Source: Rubritepida flocculans DSM 14296 (GTDB lineage: Bacteria > Pseudomonadota > Alphaproteobacteria > Acetobacterales > Acetobacteraceae). From it: a stretch of 64,000 nt of DNA. A program made the translations under genes and the position numbers. The notes beneath the pieces were generated by a model. That model worked only from the letters and a program-made list of their open reading frames with translations, ran no database searches and was not told the origin of the DNA. The stretch covers positions 433,888 through 497,887 of the forward strand of contig NZ_AUDH01000001.1 of assembly GCF_000425365.1 (NCBI RefSeq), written 5' to 3'. Positions 38,598-46,988 of the stretch are shown piece after piece (position 1 is the first letter of the stretch; each line of letters starts with the position of its first letter).

Positions 38598-40952
38598 ATG
38601 CTGTCCCGCAACCTCGAGCAGACGCTCCATCGGGCCCTCGGCCTCGCCAATGACCGCCGGCACGAATACGCCACGCTCGAACACCTGCTTCTGGCCCTCG
38701 CCGACGATGCGGACGCCACGACCGTGCTGCGCGCCTGCGGGGTCGATCTCGAGAAGCTGAAGCGCGACCTGACGGATTTCCTCGACAAGGACCTCGCGGG
38801 CCTCGTCTCCGACCGCGGCGGCGATCCGAAGCCCACCGCCGGCTTCCAGCGCGTGGTGCAGCGCGCCGCCATCCATGTGCAGAGCAGCGGGCGCGACGAG
38901 GTGACGGGCGCGAACGTCCTCGTCGCGCTGTTCAGCGAGCGCGAGAGCCACGCCGTCTATTTCCTGCAGTTGCAGGACATGACGCGGCTCGATGCGGTGA
39001 ACTTCATCAGCCACGGCATCGCCAAGGCGCCCGGCCGCAGCCAGCCGCGCCCGGTGCAGGGCACGAACGGGCCCGCGCCCGAGGAAGGTGCCGGCGGCGG
39101 CGAGCGCGAGGAGAAGCCGCGCGGCGGCGGGCGCAACCAGGACGCGCTCTCCACCTACTGCGTCAACCTCAACAAGAAGGCGCAGCAGGGCAAGATCGAC
39201 CCGCTGATCGGCCGCGACCAGGAGATCGAGCGCACCATCCAGATCCTCTGCCGGCGCACCAAGAACAACCCGCTCTATGTGGGCGACCCTGGCGTGGGCA
39301 AGACGGCCATCGCCGAGGGGCTGGCCAAGCGTATCGTGGAAGGCGACGTGCCGGAGGTGCTGGCCAAGTCCACCATCTACTCGCTCGACATGGGCAGCCT
39401 GCTCGCCGGCACGCGCTACCGCGGCGATTTCGAGGAGCGGCTGAAGGCCGTGGTCTCGGAGCTCGAGGCGCAGCCCGGCGCGGTGCTGTTCATCGACGAG
39501 ATCCACACGGTGATCGGCGCGGGCGCCACCTCGGGCGGCGCGATGGACGCCTCCAACCTGCTCAAGCCGGCGCTGGCGCAGGGCACGCTGCGCTGCATCG
39601 GCTCCACCACCTACAAGGAATACCGCAACCACTTCGAGAAGGACCGCGCGCTGGTCCGCCGCTTCCAGAAGATCGACGTGAACGAGCCCACGGTCGAGGA
39701 CGCGGTGAAGATCCTGCAGGGCCTCAAGACCAACTACGAGAAGCACCACAAGGTGAAGTACACGCCCGAGGCCATCCGCGCGGCGGTGGAGCTCTCGGCC
39801 AAGTACATCCACGACCGCAAGCTGCCGGACAAGGCGATCGACGTGATCGACGAGGTCGGCGCCTCGCGCATGCTGGTGCCCGAGAACAAGCGCAAGAAGA
39901 CGGTGACGCTGAAGGACGTGGAGGAGGTGGTCGCGAAGATCGCGCGCATCCCGCCCAAATCCGTCTCCGCCGACGACAAGGAGACGCTGCGCAACCTGGA
40001 GCGGGACCTCAAGGCCATGGTCTTCGGCCAGGACCGCGCCATCGAGGCGCTGGCCTCGGCCATCAAGCTCTCGCGCGCCGGGCTGCGCGACCCGGAGAAG
40101 CCCATCGGCAACTACCTCTTCTCCGGCCCCACCGGCGTGGGCAAGACGGAGGTGGCGAAGCAGCTCGCCAAGACGCTCGGCATCGAGCTGATCCGCTTCG
40201 ACATGAGCGAGTACATGGAGCGCCACAGCGTCAGCCGCCTGATCGGCGCGCCGCCCGGCTATGTGGGCTTCGACCAGGGCGGGCTGCTGACCGATTCCAT
40301 CGACCAGCACCCGCATTGCGTGCTGCTGCTCGACGAGATCGAGAAGGCGCACCAGGATCTCTACAACATCCTGCTGCAGGTGATGGACCACGGGAAGCTC
40401 ACCGACCACAACGGCAAGACGGTGGATTTCCGCAACGTGATCCTGATCATGACGACGAACGCCGGCGCGGCGGATCTCGCCAAGCCCGCCATCGGCTTCG
40501 GGCGCGAGGCGCGCTCGGGCGAGGACGAGGACGCGATCAAGCGCCTCTTCACGCCGGAGTTCCGCAACCGGCTCGACGCCGTGATCCCCTTCGCCGGCCT
40601 CACGCCCGAGATCGTGGCGCAGGTGGTGGAGAAGTTCGTCATGCAGCTCGAGGCGCAGCTCGCCGACCGCAACGTGACGATCGAGCTCTCGAGCGCGGCG
40701 AAGGAATGGCTGGCCGAGCGCGGCTACGACCCGCTCTACGGCGCGCGGCCGCTGGCGCGGGTGATCCAGGAGAACATCAAGAAGCCGCTGGCCGAGGAGC
40801 TGCTGTTCGGCAAGCTCGTCAAGGGCGGGGCGGTGAAGGTGAACCTGGTGGACGGCGCGCTGACCTTCGACATCGCCGAGGCGCCGGTGGCCGCCCTGCC
40901 CAAGCCGGAAGGAGACGGCGAGGCGGAGAAGGAGCCGGAGACGGCGGAATAG
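38598..40952 (+). CDS. clpA: ATP-dependent Clp protease ATP-binding subunit ClpA
   Basis: ClpA is the AAA+ unfoldase that feeds substrates to ClpP. The 784-residue protein has the N-terminal ClpN repeat domain ([20 protein letters not shown]), a Gly/Glu/Arg-rich linker near residue 160-180, then AAA1 with Walker [19 protein letters not shown] (about residue 230) and Walker [11 protein letters not shown], and AAA2 with Walker [21 protein letters not shown] (about 510) and [29 protein letters not shown] corresponds to the ClpP-contact loop (IGF). It ends with an acidic tail of about 20 residues. Partner clpS lies upstream; clpP is not in the window. Confidence 0.98.
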   Translation: MLSRNLEQTLHRALGLANDRRHEYATLEHLLLALADDADATTVLRACGVDLEKLKRDLTDFLDKDLAGLVSDRGGDPKPTAGFQRVVQRAAIHVQSSGRDEVTGANVLVALFSERESHAVYFLQLQDMTRLDAVNFISHGIAKAPGRSQPRPVQGTNGPAPEEGAGGGEREEKPRGGGRNQDALSTYCVNLNKKAQQGKIDPLIGRDQEIERTIQILCRRTKNNPLYVGDPGVGKTAIAEGLAKRIVEGDVPEVLAKSTIYSLDMGSLLAGTRYRGDFEERLKAVVSELEAQPGAVLFIDEIHTVIGAGATSGGAMDASNLLKPALAQGTLRCIGSTTYKEYRNHFEKDRALVRRFQKIDVNEPTVEDAVKILQGLKTNYEKHHKVKYTPEAIRAAVELSAKYIHDRKLPDKAIDVIDEVGASRMLVPENKRKKTVTLKDVEEVVAKIARIPPKSVSADDKETLRNLERDLKAMVFGQDRAIEALASAIKLSRAGLRDPEKPIGNYLFSGPTGVGKTEVAKQLAKTLGIELIRFDMSEYMERHSVSRLIGAPPGYVGFDQGGLLTDSIDQHPHCVLLLDEIEKAHQDLYNILLQVMDHGKLTDHNGKTVDFRNVILIMTTNAGAADLAKPAIGFGREARSGEDEDAIKRLFTPEFRNRLDAVIPFAGLTPEIVAQVVEKFVMQLEAQLADRNVTIELSSAAKEWLAERGYDPLYGARPLARVIQENIKKPLAEELLFGKLVKGGAVKVNLVDGALTFDIAEAPVAALPKPEGDGEAEKEPETAE

Positions 40953-40982
40953 GGGCGCTGCGGTGGGGCAGGCCTCTTTGAG

Positions 40983-41012
40983 AAAAGGATATGCGGTTGA
41001 AGACCGCTATCC
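40983..41012 (-). terminator. Intrinsic terminator of the five-lipoprotein operon
   Basis: On the minus strand GGATAGCGGT (41012-41003), a 5-base loop, and ACCGC-A-TATCC (997-987 side, one bulged base) are followed by TTTT (40986-40983). The stem overlaps the last codons and stop of the final lipoprotein gene. It also lies in the clpA convergent gap. Confidence 0.65.
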
Positions 41013-41423
41013 GTCGATGAGATTCGCGTCGAGAAAGAGGGCCTGAGAGAGAGCCTCGAAAAATCGCTGGAACGGTGCGGGATCGGAAAGCTCATGCTGG
41101 TTGAGTTGACCCGAGGCCCGCACCTGCATGCGCCCCTGCCCAACGGGGCGAATGGAAACCGTGAGCCGGACCAACTGGGCGCCGTAGCGTGTTGCGCTGA
41201 CGGTTCCCAAGACGTTGTCCGCCCGGTCGATGACAAAACCAAGATCCTGCAGGCTTGAGATAACGCCTCTGAAAACGGCTTGCTGATCCGTGGTGTCGAA
41301 AACGCGAGTGGAAATGGCCCGTTGAGCGACCTGACTGTTGGTTGTCGCAAGAATCTGCTGACGACTGTCTAGCTGGCAGGCCGAGAGAAGGGTGAGCGCC
41401 AGGACGGAGATCGTGCGCAGCAT
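41007..41423 (-). CDS. Lipoprotein of unknown function, paralogue A of the five-gene operon
   Basis: I do not recognise a named family. The 138-residue protein starts MLRTISVLALTLLSAC, a lipoprotein signal with the acylated Cys at residue 16. The mature domain reads ISTRVFDTTDQQAVFRGVIS, then SLQDLGFVIDRADNVLGTVS, a beta-rich SATRYGAQLVRLTVSIRPVG, and ends ALSQALFLDANLIDG. The R-x(2)-D-x(6)-V-x(4)-L-Q-D-L-G-F-x-I core is shared with three other proteins of this operon, so they are paralogues. The residue after Cys is Gln, not Asp, which fits outer-membrane sorting. It is the last gene of the operon, 4 bases behind the previous one, and its end is built into a terminator. Codon use is much less GC-biased than in clpA. 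Confidence 0.85.
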   Translation of the reverse strand: MLRTISVLALTLLSACQLDSRQQILATTNSQVAQRAISTRVFDTTDQQAVFRGVISSLQDLGFVIDRADNVLGTVSATRYGAQLVRLTVSIRPVGQGRMQVRASGQLNQHELSDPAPFQRFFEALSQALFLDANLIDG

Positions 41424-41427
41424 GGGT

Positions 41428-41886
41428 TCAAATCTCGTTTGCCGTCAGAAAGAGAGACTGCGACATCCGCTCGAAGAAATCACGATAAAGCAACGGATCA
41501 TCCAAAACCTCGCCCATCGCCAGCATCGCGCCGGGTCGCGGCACTACCCGCTGGAATGTCACGCGGGCGAGGGTGGCCTCGCGGCCGGGTATCCGTCGGA
41601 CCGAAACCTGAACCCGAATGCGCGCGTCGCCGAGCTTCACTGCGGTGATCAGCCCAGCGTCCGCTTGCGTTTCTTCGATAGTGAAACCCGTGTCCTGCAA
41701 TGCGCCCAAAGCGGCTTGGAGAACCAGCCCGAAATTGGCCGTGTCGAAGCGACGAGTTTCACGAGCGCGCGCCGCCTGCAACGGTTCAGCGCGTGCGATC
41801 GCCGCCCCCTGCTGTTCCGGTGTGGGCGCACAGCCAAGGGGCGCCACCGCCAGCATCGCGAGGCCCATGATGACCCGCCTTTGCAT
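41428..41886 (-). CDS. Lipoprotein of unknown function, paralogue B of the five-gene operon
   Basis: A 152-residue predicted lipoprotein, MQRRVIMGLAMLAVAPLGC, lipidated at Cys19, with Ala next, so probably in the outer membrane. The mature domain has ETRRFDTANFGLVLQAALGA, LQDTGFTIEETQADAGLITA and later IRVQVSVRRIPG, and ends in LLYRDFFERMSQSLFLTANE. It aligns with paralogue A over its whole length, including the final FxxxSQ-x-LFL-x-AN motif, which makes A and B the closest pair. Relative to A it has about 10 extra residues before the C-terminal helix. It lies 2 bases after the BamE-like gene and 4 before paralogue A. No enzymatic motif is evident. Confidence 0.85.
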   Translation of the reverse strand: MQRRVIMGLAMLAVAPLGCAPTPEQQGAAIARAEPLQAARARETRRFDTANFGLVLQAALGALQDTGFTIEETQADAGLITAVKLGDARIRVQVSVRRIPGREATLARVTFQRVVPRPGAMLAMGEVLDDPLLYRDFFERMSQSLFLTANEI

Positions 41887-41888
41887 CG

Positions 41889-42284
41889 TCAGAAACTGCT
41901 CGAGCGATAGCTGAAGTCCCGCACGCGCCCAGCCTCATCGAACCGGATGATGACGGTCAGGGTCCGTTGTGTGGTGGTGGCCGCGGCGTTTGCGGCTCCG
42001 ACGCCGGCAATCAACAGGGTTCCATAGGCGCTGGTCGCCGCCGTCACGCGCTCTGTTGACATCCTGTCATAAACCCAGGTTTCGCGCCGCCTCTCATCCG
42101 TGGTCACGATGTTTGGAGCGCCGAGCGCTGCAGCGACTTCCGCGCCACTCATGCCTTGGCGGATCTCTCGCTGCACCGTCCCGAGAGTCAGCCGCTGATC
42201 CGGAGCCGGCTGGCCGGGCCGCTCGGCGGGCGCGACGCACCCTGTCACCAAAAGAAGACACATAATGGCGATTCGATTCATCAT
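41889..42284 (-). CDS. BamE/SmpA-OmlA-like small lipoprotein in the five-gene operon
   Basis: A 131-residue predicted lipoprotein with signal MMNRIAIMCLLLVTGC (acylated Cys16) and a mature part unlike its operon partners. LTLGTVQREIRQGMSGAEVA, AALGAPNIVTTDERRRETWV and YDR are the SmpA/OmlA (BamE) pattern: G-M-(S/T)-xx-V-xx-x-L-G-x-P, followed by W-x-Y. BamE itself supports outer-membrane protein insertion, but this variant then has a hydrophobic glycine/alanine stretch, AYGTLLIAGVGAANAAATTT, and TLTVIIRFDEAGRVRDFSYR. It is therefore a BamE-fold relative, not necessarily the housekeeping BamE. Its start overlaps the stop of the preceding gene by four bases. Confidence 0.82.
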   Translation of the reverse strand: MMNRIAIMCLLLVTGCVAPAERPGQPAPDQRLTLGTVQREIRQGMSGAEVAAALGAPNIVTTDERRRETWVYDRMSTERVTAATSAYGTLLIAGVGAANAAATTTQRTLTVIIRFDEAGRVRDFSYRSSSF

Positions 42285-42820
42285 CTTGGAGTTTCCTGTG
42301 TTTCTGAGGCTGGGGGTGGCGCTGCTCTGCTGCCGCTGCGTGCGGGGGCTCGCTCCGCAATTGGCCTTGCTGCTTCCGGAGCCGCGTCAGCCTCCGCAAT
42401 CCGGGCCAATTGGCGTTGCATCATTTCGGCCAAGGGTGTGAAGAAATTTCGCGTATAGAACTCGGGGCTGTCGATCTGGGCCTCACGGCCAACGCCCAGC
42501 AGGGAGGCGTTCGCGCGGACAACTGTCTGACCTGGAGGGCGCGGTTGGACGACAACCGCCAAGCGAAGGCTAGCCTCACGGGTTGCGGACACGGTCGCCG
42601 TCGCCGCGTCGGCGCGGGTGATGCGATATCCAAGATCATGAAGCGTGGCGATGACGCCGCGCATAACATCATCGGCGTCGCCGTCCACGACCCGCGTCTG
42701 CATGATCCGAAGCTCCGTCGCGGGCTTCCGGCTTGCAACGAACTCCATTTGCCGCTGCTGCGCACAGCCGGCCAGCGTGAGTATGCCGACCGAGATGAGA
42801 AGTGCCCGGCGGTTCATCAT
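42281..42820 (-). CDS. Lipoprotein of unknown function, paralogue C of the five-gene operon
   Basis: A 179-residue predicted lipoprotein (MMNRRALLISVGILTLAGC, acylated Cys19, then Ala). The mature domain shows ELRIMQTRVVDGDADDVMRG, VIATLHDLGYRITRADAATA and TVSATREASLRLAVVVQPRP, clearly homologous to paralogues A and B (H-D-L-G-Y in place of Q-D-L-G-F). After the domain it ends in a distinct ~45-residue tail rich in Ala, Pro, Glu and Arg (AEDA-type then SGSRAAPPPASETQETPR), which is likely disordered. It overlaps both neighbours by four bases (ATGA), so it is translationally coupled on both sides. Function unknown. Confidence 0.85.
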   Translation of the reverse strand: MMNRRALLISVGILTLAGCAQQRQMEFVASRKPATELRIMQTRVVDGDADDVMRGVIATLHDLGYRITRADAATATVSATREASLRLAVVVQPRPPGQTVVRANASLLGVGREAQIDSPEFYTRNFFTPLAEMMQRQLARIAEADAAPEAARPIAERAPARSGSRAAPPPASETQETPR

Positions 42821-43368
42821 GTGCTCCTCGCCAACCCCGCCCGAACCGCCTCAAAGAAGCCTTGAGAGAACTCGGGTGAGGTTAGCACTTCAACGCGGGA
42901 AGTGCCCTGATTGGTCGTGATGACCCGCTCGAATGAAACGCGGATGTCAGTCGCTCGTGGACCAGCCGGCCGCGTGGTGATCGTCGCGCGGATTACCTGA
43001 TCAGTGTCCCATACGGGGTTGTAGTGCACTCCCAGAAGAGCGAGGCCGATCGTCAGGGCAACCTGGGCGACCACTTGGCCCGCCTCCGTTGCGTCGCGGT
43101 CCTTGCTGCCCGCAAGCACACCGTAGCGCGGCGCGCTCTCCTCGATAGTGAAGCCCAGATCCTGCAAAACCTGGGTGACCTCCGCGAGAACTCGCTGTTC
43201 GGATGCGTCTTCGATGCGCGTCGACTGGCGGGCGCGGATGTCTGCCGCGTTGGCGCGTGGCGCACCTATCTGAAGGGCTGCTCGGTTCGCCCATTCCGGA
43301 TCCTGGCACCCAGTGATGGGCAGCGCGAGGAACGCGAGCAAGGCCATATTTGGGTAAATCCGACTCAT
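42817..43368 (-). CDS. Lipoprotein of unknown function, paralogue D, first gene of the five-gene operon
   Basis: A 183-residue predicted lipoprotein with signal MSRIYPNMALLAFLALPITGC (Cys21, then Gln). The mature part carries the operon's common core: RQSTRIEDASEQRVLAEVTQ and VLQDLGFTIEESAPRYGVLA. It is longer than the others because of an insert, VAQVALTIGLALLGVHYNPV, a hydrophobic segment of about 18 residues that could be an amphipathic or membrane-embedded helix. It then continues IRATITTRPAGPRATDIRVS and ends SPEFSQGFFEAVRAGLARS. As the first gene it has the full 218-base AT-richer leader upstream. Its stop overlaps the start of paralogue C. Confidence 0.85.
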   Translation of the reverse strand: MSRIYPNMALLAFLALPITGCQDPEWANRAALQIGAPRANAADIRARQSTRIEDASEQRVLAEVTQVLQDLGFTIEESAPRYGVLAGSKDRDATEAGQVVAQVALTIGLALLGVHYNPVWDTDQVIRATITTRPAGPRATDIRVSFERVITTNQGTSRVEVLTSPEFSQGFFEAVRAGLARST

Positions 43369-43586
43369 TCTGGACGCCGTTCATTCTCTACTCGGAAAGA
43401 GGCATTTTCGCCTTGCTGCAATGTAAATCTGCTTGCAGGAATACAAAAGCCGTCCCGATGGTTCTTGCGTCCAAAAGTGACGTAAAGCGCGCCGGCGTCC
43501 GGTCGTTGTCAGATGACTCTCACGGCGGCTGCTCAGAGGTAGATGGTTCGGTCCTCAGGCAGGGAAATCAGGCGGCGTGCCGCTCG
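43369..43586. other. AT-richer leader upstream of the lipoprotein operon
   Basis: This 218-base gap lies between the trmB stop and the lipoprotein operon start, both on the minus strand. Its base composition is much lower in GC than the window. On the minus strand TTTGTA and TACATT, 16 bases apart near 43414-43445, are a weak promoter candidate. No gene, repeat or clear terminator was seen. Confidence 0.4.
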
Positions 43587-44270
43587 TCACAGCCGCCGCC
43601 ACTCCCAGTAGAGCGGGCGGCGGCCCTCGCGCAGCGCCTTCGCCTCGTAGCGCGTCGGCGGCCAGCCCTCGGGCCGCGCCTCGTGGAAGGCGTGCGGCGC
43701 GAAGAAGGGCTGCGCGGCGAAGGTCTCGCGCAGCCAGGCCTGGTAGGTCGGGTCATCGCTGGCGATGCGCCAGATGCCCCCGGGCGCCAGCACCCGCGCC
43801 ACCACCGGCAGCATGGCGGGATGGACGAAGCGGCGCTTGGCGTGGCGCGCCTTGGGCCAGGGGTCGGGGAAGAGCAGGAACAACCTCTCCAGCGCCCCAT
43901 CGGGCAGGGCGGCGAGCAGCGCGCGCGCGTCCTCCGGCCAGAGGCGGAGCCGGGCGGGCAGCGGCCCCGTGGCCTCGGCCCCCTCGGGCACCAGGGCCGA
44001 GAGCAGGGAGCACAGCCCGTTCTCGAACACCTCCGAGGCGATGTAGGTGACGTCCGGCCGGGCCGCGATCTGCGCCAGAACATGCTCGCCCCCGCCGAAG
44101 CCCACCTCCAGCCAGAGCGGGCGCGGCAGGCGCGCGATCTCCTCCGGCTGCAGGCGCAGCCGGGGCAGGGTTTCGGCCAGCAGCCGCTCCTGCCGCGCGC
44201 GCAGCGGGTGGCCGCGGCGGCGGCCATAGAGGCGCAGCGGCACGCCCCGGGGCAGCTTCTGCTCGCTCAT
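43587..44270 (-). CDS. trmB: tRNA (guanine-N7-)-methyltransferase
   Basis: TrmB methylates G46 in the variable loop of many tRNAs, with SAM as donor. The 227-residue length is typical. Motifs include PLRLYGRRRGHPLRARQERL at the start, the SAM site WLEVGFGGGEHVLAQIAAR, YIASEVFENGLCSLLSAL, and the family-defining LFLLFPDPWPKARHAKRRFV, followed by IWRIASDDPTYQAWLRETF. The C-terminus PTRYEAKALREGRRPLYWEW matches the TxxExxxLxxGxxIxxL motif. The gene starts 66 bases behind the metK stop, but a strong terminator between them suggests separate transcription. It also neighbours the five-lipoprotein island at its 3' side. Confidence 0.97.
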   Translation of the reverse strand: MSEQKLPRGVPLRLYGRRRGHPLRARQERLLAETLPRLRLQPEEIARLPRPLWLEVGFGGGEHVLAQIAARPDVTYIASEVFENGLCSLLSALVPEGAEATGPLPARLRLWPEDARALLAALPDGALERLFLLFPDPWPKARHAKRRFVHPAMLPVVARVLAPGGIWRIASDDPTYQAWLRETFAAQPFFAPHAFHEARPEGWPPTRYEAKALREGRRPLYWEWRRL

Positions 44271-44284
44271 CGCGCTCCGCCATG

Positions 44285-44314
44285 AAAAAGGGCGGCCCCG
44301 CGCGGAGGCCGCCC
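44285..44314 (-). terminator. Intrinsic terminator of metK
   Basis: On the minus strand GGGCGGCC (44314-44307), a 9-base loop, and GGCCGCCC (44297-44290) form an 8-bp stem directly followed by TTTTT (44289-44285), about 22 bases past the metK stop. It is a textbook rho-independent terminator. Confidence 0.9.
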
Positions 44315-44336
44315 CGATGCCCTCACGCCCCGCGGC

Positions 44337-45524
44337 TCAGCGGCCGAAGGCGCGCTTCAGCTCCTCCACCAGGTCGGTCTTCTCCCAGGTGAAGGTGCCC
44401 TTCTCCGCATCCGGCGTGCGGCCGAAATGGCCGTAGCTGGAGGTGGGGACGTAGATGGGGCGGTTGAGGTGCAGGTGCTCGCGGATGCCGCGGGGCGAGA
44501 GGTTCACCAGCCCGTCGATCACCTTGGCGAGCTTCGCCTCGTCGATGTCCTTGCCCGTGCCGTGCAGGTCGAAATAGACCGAGAGCGGCTTGGAGACGCC
44601 GATGGCGTAGCTCACCTGGATGGTGCAGCGGTCCGCCAGGCCCGCGGCCACCACGTTCTTCGCCACGTAGCGCGCGGCGTAGGCGGCCGAGCGGTCCACC
44701 TTCGTGGGGTCCTTGCCGGAGAAGGCGCCGCCGCCATGCGGGGCCGCGCCGCCATAGGTGTCCACGATGATCTTGCGCCCCGTCAGCCCGCAGTCGCCGT
44801 CCGGGCCGCCGATGACGAAGGTGCCGGTGGGGTTCACGTAGAGCTCGTCATCGGGGCACATCCAGCCCTTGGGCAGGCTGCTCTCGACGATGGGCTTCAC
44901 CATCGCCTTGATCTGCGCCTGGTCCATGCCCTCGACGTGCTGGGTGGAGACGACGATGGAGGTGGCGCCCACCGGCTTGCCGTCCACGTAGCGCAGCGTC
45001 ACCTGGCTCTTGGCGTCGGGCAGCAGGCCCTTCACCGCCACGTCGCCGTTGCGGCGCATCTCGGAGATGCGGCGCAGGATGAGGTGCGCGTAGTAGAGCG
45101 GCGCGGGCATCAGCTCGGGCGTCTCGTTGCAGGCGTAGCCGAACATGATGCCCTGGTCGCCGGCGCCCTCGTCCTTGTTGCCCGAGGCGTCCACGCCCTG
45201 GGCGATGTGCGCGGACTGGGCGTGCAGGTGGCACTCCACATGGGCGTGCTTCCAGTGGAAGCCCTCCTGCTCGTAGCCGATGTCGTGGATGGCCATGCGC
45301 GCCTTGTGCATCAGCAGCTCGGGCGTGATGGAGGCGGGGCCGCGCACCTCCCCGGCGATGACGACGCGGTTGGTCGTCACCAGCGTCTCGCAGGCGACGC
45401 GCGCGTAGGGATCCTGCTCGAGGAAGGTGTCGAGCACGGTGTCGCTGATGCGGTCGGCCACCTTGTCGGGATGGCCCTCGGAGACGCTCTCCGAGGTGAA
45501 CAGGTATTCGCCCTTGTCGCGCAT
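44337..45524 (-). CDS. metK: S-adenosylmethionine synthetase
   Basis: MetK makes S-adenosylmethionine from ATP and methionine. The 395-residue protein has [20 protein letters not shown], with catalytic His in [45 protein letters not shown] (the adenine-binding GDQGxMFGYA motif), [20 protein letters not shown] and the P-loop-like [20 protein letters not shown]. All three typical domains are complete. I inspected the 100-base leader for SAM-II or SAM/SAH riboswitch elements, which are frequent before metK in this class, but recognised none. A -35-like CTTGACC lies around 45650, with no convincing -10. Confidence 0.98.
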   Translation of the reverse strand: MRDKGEYLFTSESVSEGHPDKVADRISDTVLDTFLEQDPYARVACETLVTTNRVVIAGEVRGPASITPELLMHKARMAIHDIGYEQEGFHWKHAHVECHLHAQSAHIAQGVDASGNKDEGAGDQGIMFGYACNETPELMPAPLYYAHLILRRISEMRRNGDVAVKGLLPDAKSQVTLRYVDGKPVGATSIVVSTQHVEGMDQAQIKAMVKPIVESSLPKGWMCPDDELYVNPTGTFVIGGPDGDCGLTGRKIIVDTYGGAAPHGGGAFSGKDPTKVDRSAAYAARYVAKNVVAAGLADRCTIQVSYAIGVSKPLSVYFDLHGTGKDIDEAKLAKVIDGLVNLSPRGIREHLHLNRPIYVPTSSYGHFGRTPDAEKGTFTWEKTDLVEELKRAFGR

Positions 45525-45650
45525 GGCTTGGTTCGGCCTCTTGTCGCTGGTGGTCCGCGGGGTGCGGTCAGCCCGGCAGGCGCCGGGGAATCCGGGCGGG
45601 CTGGCCCGCGGGGCGCGGGCGAGGCTGTGTGGCAGCGTGCAAGGGGTGGG

Positions 45651-46910
45651 TCAAGACGCGACCCGGAACCCCTCGAGCGGGATGGGCGGCGGGCGGCCGG
45701 CGATCTCCGCCGCGATCACCGCGGCGCTGCCCATGGCCAGAGTCCAGCCCAGCGCGCCATGGCCGGTGTTGAGGTAGAGGTTGGGCGCGGCCGGGGTGCG
45801 GCCGAGCAGGGGCAGCCCCGTGGGGGTGGCGGGGCGCAGCCCGGCCCAGGGCTCGAGCGGCCCCTCCCACTCCCCCGCCGCGGGAAAGGCGGTGCGGGCG
45901 AGGCGGATGAGGGTGGAGAGGCGCCGCTCGTCCAGCCGCGCATCCGCGCCCACCAGATCGGCCATGCCCGCCACCCGCAGCCGCGCGCCGAGCCGCGCAT
46001 AGACGATCTTGTACTGGCTGTCGGTCACGCTGAGGCGCGGCGCGGCCTCCTCGCGCGTCACCGGCAGGGTGATCGAGTAGCCCTTGAGCGGGGCGATGGG
46101 CAGGTCGAGCCCGAGCGGCCGCGCGAGCGCCCGCGCGCCCAGGCCGAGGCAGAGCACCACCGCCTCGGCCTCGATCACGCCGGCCTCGGTCAGCACGCCG
46201 CGCACCCGCCCCTCGGCGCGGATGATCTGGCGCACCCGCGTGCCGAGCCGGAAGGTGACGGGGTTGTTCCCGCGCGCGAGATGCGCCGCCAGCCCCTCGC
46301 AGAAGGCCCGGCAATCCCCGGCCTCCTCGGAGGGGGTGAAGACGCCGCCCGCGATGCGCGGGGCGATGCCGGCCAGGGCGGGCTCCAGCGCCACGCATTC
46401 CTCGCGCGAGAGGGCCTGCTGCACGCTGCCCCAGCGCGCCTGCAGGGCCATCTGCCGCCGCGCCGCCTCCATCGCCGCCGCATCGGGCTGCAGCACCAGC
46501 TTGCCGGAAGGGGCGTGGTCGAAGGCGAAGGGGGCGCTGGCGACGAACTCGCGCATCAGGTCGCGCGAGAGGGTGGAGAGCAGCAGCAGCCGGCGCGTCG
46601 TCGTCTCCGCCGTGGTGGGGTTGCAGGCGGCGATGAAGGCGAGCAGCCATTTCCACTGGCCCGGGTCGGCCTCGGGCCGGAAGCGCAGAGGCCCGTCGGG
46701 ATCGAGCATCCAGCCCGGCACCTTGCCCAGCACCCCCGGCGCGGCGAAGGGCGCGACATAGCTGTAGGAGAGCTGCGCCCCGTTCGCCGCGCTGGCGCCG
46801 CGGGCCACGGCGGGCTCGGCGTCGAGCACGGTGACGCGGTGGCCCTCGGCGGCGAGGCGATGGGCGGTGGCGAGGCCGACGACGCCGGCGCCGAGCACGA
46901 GAAGCTGCAT
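45651..46910 (-). CDS. D-amino acid dehydrogenase/FAD-dependent oxidoreductase (DadA-like)
   Basis: A 419-residue FAD-binding protein of the DAO/DadA family, which oxidatively deaminates D-amino acids and passes electrons to the respiratory chain. MQLLVLGAGVVGLATAHRLA with VTVLDAE is the dinucleotide-binding fold (GxGxxG). ANGAQLSYSYVAPFAAPGVL is a DadA hallmark, as are GGVFTPSEEAGDCRAFCEGL and the C-terminal PATPTGLPLLGRTPAAPNLY followed by NTGHGALGWTLAMGSA, where the GHG-GWTxxxGS signature is strong. ATG 46910 is chosen as it begins the Rossmann strand. It lies 126 bases upstream of metK. Substrate range cannot be read from the sequence. Confidence 0.92.
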   Translation of the reverse strand: MQLLVLGAGVVGLATAHRLAAEGHRVTVLDAEPAVARGASAANGAQLSYSYVAPFAAPGVLGKVPGWMLDPDGPLRFRPEADPGQWKWLLAFIAACNPTTAETTTRRLLLLSTLSRDLMREFVASAPFAFDHAPSGKLVLQPDAAAMEAARRQMALQARWGSVQQALSREECVALEPALAGIAPRIAGGVFTPSEEAGDCRAFCEGLAAHLARGNNPVTFRLGTRVRQIIRAEGRVRGVLTEAGVIEAEAVVLCLGLGARALARPLGLDLPIAPLKGYSITLPVTREEAAPRLSVTDSQYKIVYARLGARLRVAGMADLVGADARLDERRLSTLIRLARTAFPAAGEWEGPLEPWAGLRPATPTGLPLLGRTPAAPNLYLNTGHGALGWTLAMGSAAVIAAEIAGRPPPIPLEGFRVAS

Positions 46911-46988
46911 GGCCGCACTCTGCAAGCCGCGGCGGCCCGGTCAACCGCCCCGCTTGCCAGGCTGCGCGGCCCCGGCCATAGCGCGGGC

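Noticed and set aside
45525..45660. SAM-II or SAM/SAH riboswitch before metK.
   Set aside because: Inspection of the leader on the minus strand found none of the conserved loop sequences. A covariance-model scan would be needed to exclude a divergent form.
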